DNA from: Burkholderiales bacterium
Lineage (GTDB): Bacteria > Pseudomonadota > Gammaproteobacteria > Burkholderiales > JABEVD01
Assembly: GCA_013044025.1 (NCBI GenBank)
Contig: JABEVD010000125.1
Location: forward strand, 1 to 40,370
Direction of reading: 5' to 3'
Length of the DNA: 40,370 nucleotides
A program made the translations under genes and the position numbers. Under the pieces are notes generated by a model, which was not told the origin of the DNA, ran no database searches, and saw nothing but the letters and a program-made list of their open reading frames with translations. Shown here piece by piece: positions 33,876 through 40,370 of the stretch; position 1 is the stretch's first letter, and every line of letters begins with the position of its first letter.

Positions 33876-34895
33876 ATGTTATATTTTGTCAAATCCAGAC
33901 CGGAAAGAAAAGTCGTGACCATGGAATTGAAGGACGGATTCGGCCGAAAAATCGAATATCTGAGAATCTCGGTGACCGACCGATGCGATCTCCGCTGCAG
34001 CTACTGCATGCCGAAGGGATACAGGCAGTTCGAGGAGCCCGAGCACTGGCTGAACTTCGGGGAGATTGCGAGACTGGTGAACATTTTCGCCGGATGCGGC
34101 CTGAAGAGGGTGAGGCTTACCGGCGGAGAGCCGCTTTTGAGGAAAAATCTGCCAGAACTCGCCAGGAGAATTTCGGACACGCCCGGAATCGAAGACCTCT
34201 CCCTCAGCACCAATGCCACCCTGCTTGCCTCGCAGGCGAAGGATCTGAAGGAAGCCGGGGTCGACCGGCTCAACATCAGCCTCGATTCGCTCGACCGGGA
34301 AAGGATCCGCAGACTGACCGGAAGGGACGTGCTGGAGCGGATTCTGCAAGGAATCGATGCAGCCAGGGAAGCCGGTTTCTCCCTCATCAAGATCAACATG
34401 GTGGCGATCTCGGGCGCAAACGATTTCGAAATCGAGGAAATGGTGAAATTCTGCATGGAAAGAGGGCTGGTGCTGCGCCTCATCGAAACCATGCCGATGG
34501 GCGAAACCGGAAGAAGCCAGGGCTTCCTGGATCTCCAGCCGGTAAAAAACCGGCTCGCCGAAAAGTACGGGCTGGTTCCGGCGCTCATGCCGGGAGGAGG
34601 ACCTGCGCGCTATCTCCGGACTGCGGACGGCGCCTTCAGCCTGGGTTTCATCACCCCCATTTCCCAGCATTTTTGCGAAACCTGCAATCGGGTGAGACTT
34701 TCGGTGGACGGAAGCCTGCACCTGTGCCTGGGTCAGGAGGACAGGTTCGATTTCAGGCAACTCCTGAGGGGGGGCGCGTCCGACGAGGAAATCCTCTCCG
34801 CGCTGCATGTTGCGATCTCGAAAAAACCGGAGCGGCACGAATTCAGGGAAGCGCCGGGCAAGCTCGTGCGCTTCATGTCCGCCACGGGAGGTTAA
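33876..34895 (+). CDS. moaA: GTP 3',8-cyclase (MoaA), radical SAM
   Basis: First step of molybdenum cofactor synthesis, from GTP. The N-terminal radical SAM cluster is CX3CX2C in RCDLRCSYCM, and the C-terminal cluster begins CETCNRVRLSVDG with a third Cys about 14 residues on. RLTGGEPLLR binds SAM. The start is uncertain: ATG 33876 follows GGGAGAAGAA (strong site); ATG 33921 would remove 15 residues and lies after the extended -10 TGTTATATT (33877-33885), but has a weaker ribosome site. I list 33876. The GxGG-like end is typical. Confidence 0.95.
   Translation: MLYFVKSRPERKVVTMELKDGFGRKIEYLRISVTDRCDLRCSYCMPKGYRQFEEPEHWLNFGEIARLVNIFAGCGLKRVRLTGGEPLLRKNLPELARRISDTPGIEDLSLSTNATLLASQAKDLKEAGVDRLNISLDSLDRERIRRLTGRDVLERILQGIDAAREAGFSLIKINMVAISGANDFEIEEMVKFCMERGLVLRLIETMPMGETGRSQGFLDLQPVKNRLAEKYGLVPALMPGGGPARYLRTADGAFSLGFITPISQHFCETCNRVRLSVDGSLHLCLGQEDRFDFRQLLRGGASDEEILSALHVAISKKPERHEFREAPGKLVRFMSATGG
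33877..33885 (+). promoter_or_regulatory. Possible extended -10 for moaA inside its 5' end
   Basis: TGTTATATT fits an extended -10 but starts one base inside the upstream ATG. If used, the transcript would begin near 33892 and force initiation at the ATG at 33921. This conflicts with the strong ribosome site at 33876, so one of the two readings is wrong. Confidence 0.3.
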
Positions 34896-34964
34896 ATTTC
34901 TGTTCATACAATTTGCATGACGATCGGCTACAATGGTCCTGCAAGCAAACAAGGAGCAGCAGGA

Positions 34965-35312
34965 ATGTATTCAGTCGATCGCAGTGTAGTCATCGTCAAG
35001 CCCAAGGAACCCTTTCTCGAATGGATCAGGAACCTTCCCGGTTCCGAAATCGACATCACGCTGGAGCAGTTGCGTGCCGATTCGACCGTCTATCTCATCC
35101 CCGATTTCGACGAAATTGAGGATGCGCTGGAAGCGATCGATCATATTTACGGCAAGATTTTCGAAACCGAGCTTGCGGAGTGGTCCGAGGAAGAAGACAC
35201 CTGGCCGCAGGAAAGAACCCTGAAGCATTTCTGGCAGTGGTTCGACGTCAAGCTGCATTCTCTCGTCATCGATGCCGCCGAAGAAGTCATGGGCGAAACC
35301 CGGATGAACTGA
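34965..35312 (+). CDS. Conserved hypothetical protein
   Basis: A 115-residue acidic, probably soluble protein. It begins MYSVDRSVVIVKPKEPFLEWIRNLPGSEIDITLEQL and has YLIPDFDEIEDALEAIDHIYGKIFETELAEW and WQWFDVKLHSLVIDAA. The Trp/Glu-rich pattern recalls a small conserved proteobacterial protein of unknown function, which I cannot name. The ATG at 34965 follows AAGGAG and AGGA. It may have its own promoter: TACAAT lies at 34929-34934. The gap to moaA suggests independent expression. Confidence 0.8.
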   Translation: MYSVDRSVVIVKPKEPFLEWIRNLPGSEIDITLEQLRADSTVYLIPDFDEIEDALEAIDHIYGKIFETELAEWSEEEDTWPQERTLKHFWQWFDVKLHSLVIDAAEEVMGETRMN

Positions 35313-35370
35313 ACGAGCAATTTCTCCCTTCTCGCCTATACTCCGGTCAGGCAATGCAAGGGAGAACCAG

Positions 35371-35817
35371 ATGAAAACCAGAATCGTAGTCGCGCTGCTC
35401 GCGATTTCCCTGATTTCCTGCAGCAGCCCTGCAACCAAGCAGGATGTGGGCACAGTCACAGGAGGCGTGCTGGGCGGGGTGCTCGGCGCCCAGGTAGGAA
35501 AGGGAACCGGAAGGGATGTCGCGATCATCGCAGGCACCCTGGCGGGAGCCTATCTCGGGAGCATGGTCGGAAAAAGCATGGACGAAACCGACCGACTGAA
35601 GACGGCGCACGCCATGGAATACAATCCGTCCGGACAATCCTCTTCCTGGCGCAATCCGGACACCGGCAACAATTACACCGTGACCCCCACCCGGACCTAC
35701 GAAACCGCAGAAGGACCCTGCCGGAATTTCACCACGAAGGCGGTCATCGACGGGAAGAACGAATCCGTGCGGGGCAAGGCCTGCAGGCAATCCGACGGCA
35801 CCTGGAAAATGATGTGA
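35371..35817 (+). CDS. Glycine-zipper lipoprotein (RT0821/SlyB-like)
   Basis: A 148-residue exported protein. A signal peptide ends in the lipobox SLISC (residues about 13-17), so it should be lipid-anchored in the outer membrane. Two glycine-zipper segments follow (GTVTGGVLGGVLGAQVGKGTG and IAGTLAGAYLGSMVGKSM), then a soluble domain with two cysteines (GPCRNF and KACRQSDGTWKMM) like Rickettsia 17 kDa-type antigens. Role: envelope integrity is the usual guess. TATACT at 35337-35342 is a possible -10. Its stop abuts ygfX: TGA and TCA form TGATCA. Confidence 0.88.
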   Translation: MKTRIVVALLAISLISCSSPATKQDVGTVTGGVLGGVLGAQVGKGTGRDVAIIAGTLAGAYLGSMVGKSMDETDRLKTAHAMEYNPSGQSSSWRNPDTGNNYTVTPTRTYETAEGPCRNFTTKAVIDGKNESVRGKACRQSDGTWKMM

Positions 35818-36198
35818 TCAGGGCTTCCAGCGCAACCAGACCCTCATCCTCCTGAATTCCTCGCTGCCGAGCGAATCGGGCAGGATGAGTGCAACCCGCC
35901 TCTTCTGATTGAGACCCGCAAGCCATGGCGAGACGAAAGTGCTGCCGTCCAGTTTCGCGCGTATTGCTTCGCCGCTTCCGGTGAAGAAAGTGCAATCTTC
36001 CTCCCCGAGATCCACGGAAACGACGGAATCGCCGAGCGCGAGCAGGGCATGGTGCAGAATCGAATGGATCATGCCGATCACGAGAAATGGCACGATCAGA
36101 AGCGGAAGAGAAAGATAAAGGACCAGCAGGATCGCGGAAAAATGCGCAAGGAAGAGGATAAAGGCAAGAAGCAGGGAGGGCCTGATCTCGACCTTCAT
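35818..36198 (-). CDS. ygfX: YgfX/CptA-like membrane protein
   Basis: A 126-residue protein with an N-terminal hydrophobic hairpin (about 8-28 and 30-50) and a soluble C-terminal domain with SVDLGEEDCTFFTGSGEAIRAKLDGSTFVSPWL and FRRMRVWLRW, matching the YgfX family. In E. coli YgfX (CptA) is a membrane toxin paired with YgfY (SdhE), but no ygfY lies here. Its ATG overlaps ftsB (ATGA), so it is co-translated with a division gene. The name is from family pattern. Confidence 0.75.
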   Translation of the reverse strand: MKVEIRPSLLLAFILFLAHFSAILLVLYLSLPLLIVPFLVIGMIHSILHHALLALGDSVVSVDLGEEDCTFFTGSGEAIRAKLDGSTFVSPWLAGLNQKRRVALILPDSLGSEEFRRMRVWLRWKP

Positions 36199-36485
36199 TT
36201 TGCAGCAGGCGGCTGCGCCTGGAGCACCTGGAAAAACACCTCGTCATCCTTGATCATGCCGAGCTGACTGCGTGCTCTTTCCTCGATCGCTGCAGAACCC
36301 TGTCTCAGGTCGAGGACGTCAGCATAGATGGCGGCGTTTCTCGTCGCCATCTTGCGATTTTCAACCTCCTGCGCCCGGATCTGACGGTCCAGATCCCGCA
36401 CCTGAAACCAGCTCCCCTTCCCCATCCACAGGGAATACTGCATCAGGGCAAGCAGGCCGATCAGGGCAAGGCGCAGGGCGGACAT
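36195..36485 (-). CDS. ftsB: Cell division protein FtsB
   Basis: A 96-residue bitopic septum protein of the FtsQBL complex. A short cytoplasmic start leads to a membrane helix (about 4-21, RLALIGLLALMQYSLW), followed by a periplasmic coiled coil (VRDLDRQIRAQEVENRKMATRNAAIYADV) and IEERARSQLGMIKDDEVFFQVL. The stop of ygfX overlaps its end; its ATG is next to the eno stop (TAA). FtsB next to eno is typical of proteobacteria. Confidence 0.93.
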   Translation of the reverse strand: MSALRLALIGLLALMQYSLWMGKGSWFQVRDLDRQIRAQEVENRKMATRNAAIYADVLDLRQGSAAIEERARSQLGMIKDDEVFFQVLQAQPPAAK

Positions 36486-37793
<1,308 letters not shown>

Positions 37794-38642
37794 TTATGAC
37801 TCAGCTGGTTGCTGGTGTTCGATGAAGCCCCGGCTTTTGACAAGAGCATCCAGTTCTTTCAGTGTTTCGAGCAGCGCTTTCATTTTCCCGAGCGGCCAGG
37901 CATTGGGGCCGTCGGAAAGCGCCTGATCCGGGTCCGGATGCGTTTCCATGAAGATGCCGGAAATCCCGGAAGCCACCGCGGCTCTTGCGAGCACCGGGAC
38001 GAATTCTCGCTGACCGCCGCTCCTGTCTCCCTGCCCGCCGGGAAGCTGGACAGAATGGGTGGCGTCATACACCACCGGGCATCCGGTATCCCGCATCACG
38101 GCCAGCGATCTCATGTCCGATACCAGATTATTGTAGCCGAAGGAAGCGCCTCTTTCGCAGACCAGAATGTTGTCCGCGCCGCTTGCAATCCTCGCCTTTT
38201 CGACGACCTGCCTCATGTCCCAGGGCGCAAGAAACTGCCCCTTCTTGATGTTGACGGGCTTTCCGCAGGAGGCCACCTTCTGGATGAAATCCGTCTGACG
38301 ACAAAGGAATGCAGGCGTCTGCAGCACGTCGACCACTGCCGCTGCCGCATCGATTTCGCCCACCTCGTGCACATCGGTCAGCACCGGGACGCCGATTTTT
38401 TCCCGCACTTCCGAGAGAATCCTCAATCCCTCTTCCATTCCGGGCCCCCGGAAGGATTTCGCCGAACTGCGGTTGGCCTTGTCGAAAGAGGATTTGTAGA
38501 TGAATGGTATCCCAAGCTCGTTGCAGATTTCTTTCAGTCGACCTGCCGTTTCCATGGCGAGTTCGCGCGATTCGATCACGCAAGGCCCGGCGATCAGGAA
38601 GAGCGGGTGCGCGAGACCCGCATCGAAATGGCATAACTTCAT
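37794..38642 (-). CDS. kdsA: 3-deoxy-8-phosphooctulonate synthase (Kdo-8-P synthase)
   Basis: Condenses phosphoenolpyruvate and arabinose 5-phosphate to Kdo-8-phosphate for LPS. 282 residues, with [84 protein letters not shown] and [13 protein letters not shown]. It implies an LPS-bearing Gram-negative. Located 3 bases after pyrG and 24 before eno; one operon. One GxxG variation aside, all substrate motifs look intact. Confidence 0.97.
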   Translation of the reverse strand: MKLCHFDAGLAHPLFLIAGPCVIESRELAMETAGRLKEICNELGIPFIYKSSFDKANRSSAKSFRGPGMEEGLRILSEVREKIGVPVLTDVHEVGEIDAAAAVVDVLQTPAFLCRQTDFIQKVASCGKPVNIKKGQFLAPWDMRQVVEKARIASGADNILVCERGASFGYNNLVSDMRSLAVMRDTGCPVVYDATHSVQLPGGQGDRSGGQREFVPVLARAAVASGISGIFMETHPDPDQALSDGPNAWPLGKMKALLETLKELDALVKSRGFIEHQQPAES

Positions 38643-38645
38643 GGA

Positions 38646-40295
<1,650 letters not shown>

Positions 40296-40299
40296 TCAT

Positions 40300-40329
40300 A
40301 TGATAGCCGAAAAGGGGGGTGGCTCACAA
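40300..40329 (-). promoter_or_regulatory. Promoter of pyrG-kdsA-eno-ftsB-ygfX
   Basis: TTGTGA (40324-40329) and TATCAT (40300-40305) on the minus strand, 18 bases apart, about 29 bases before the pyrG ATG. The transcript would carry five genes to ygfX, with short gaps between them. A G-rich tract (40314-40319) sits in the spacer. The rest of the window to 40370 holds no clear feature. Confidence 0.5.
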
Positions 40330-40370
40330 TCGGCCTACCCTCCCCTGCGCACTGCCTCCACCTCCCCGCA

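Overview
This is a compact, moderately GC-rich chromosomal segment, most likely from a betaproteobacterium, possibly of the Nitrosomonadales type. That rests on gene order and protein style (ftsB-eno-kdsA-pyrG, gmk-rpoZ-spoT, the 2,3-BPG type phosphoglycerate mutase, a FimV-like protein and a pilus-type PilZ), not on any search. Genes are tightly packed, with many 1-11 nt overlaps and several convergent pairs whose 3' ends touch or overlap. I see no rRNA, tRNA, CRISPR array, insertion sequence or prophage.

Layout. 25-3270: argG, ppnP, yajQ and a DJ-1 protein, then a convergent class I glutamine amidotransferase. 3362-8514: aroC and an MFS transporter with no normal start codon, facing spoT-rpoZ-gmk. 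8571-14555: thiopurine-type methyltransferase, a stand-alone HD-GYP protein, an operon of histidine kinase, receiver, receiver-PAS-PAS and aldehyde dehydrogenase, and a ferritin-like protein. 14620-17267: a frameshifted cyclopropane fatty acid synthase gene, gpmA and a second histidine phosphatase. 17498-23162: an operon with a possible small leader ORF, PilZ, a diiron-type metallo-beta-lactamase-fold protein, a FimV-like membrane protein, a pseudo-receiver protein, an MglA/COG2229-like small GTPase, a winged-helix/roadblock-like protein and a roadblock/LC7 protein. 23308-26380: trpD2/ybiB-cysG-rluF. 26508-29660: a 5'-truncated GH31 glucosidase, cbpM-cbpA and an orphan P-type ATPase actuator domain. 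29944-34895: a nearly complete molybdenum cofactor cluster (mog, mobA, moaC, moaE, moaD, moeA, mobB, moaA). 34965-36485: a conserved hypothetical protein, a glycine-zipper lipoprotein, ygfX and ftsB. 36486-40271: eno, kdsA and pyrG.

How the parts fit. Most of the window is core metabolism: arginine, chorismate, siroheme, Moco, Kdo, CTP, glycolysis and the stringent response. The stretch that looks most like an incompletely described system is 17498-23162. It combines a small GTPase, one clear and one probable roadblock partner, a FimV/HubP-like membrane hub, a receiver that has lost its acidic pocket, a probable oxygen/redox-type diiron protein and the pilus PilZ, all behind one good promoter. 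I read it as a polarity or pilus-control module that may couple oxygen or redox state to a polar GTPase switch. Other points worth checking are the single-base frameshift in cfa, the soluble ATPase A-domain remnant with TGES changed to TGSS, the truncated GH31 gene beside an AT-rich gap, and the probable ATT start of the MFS gene.
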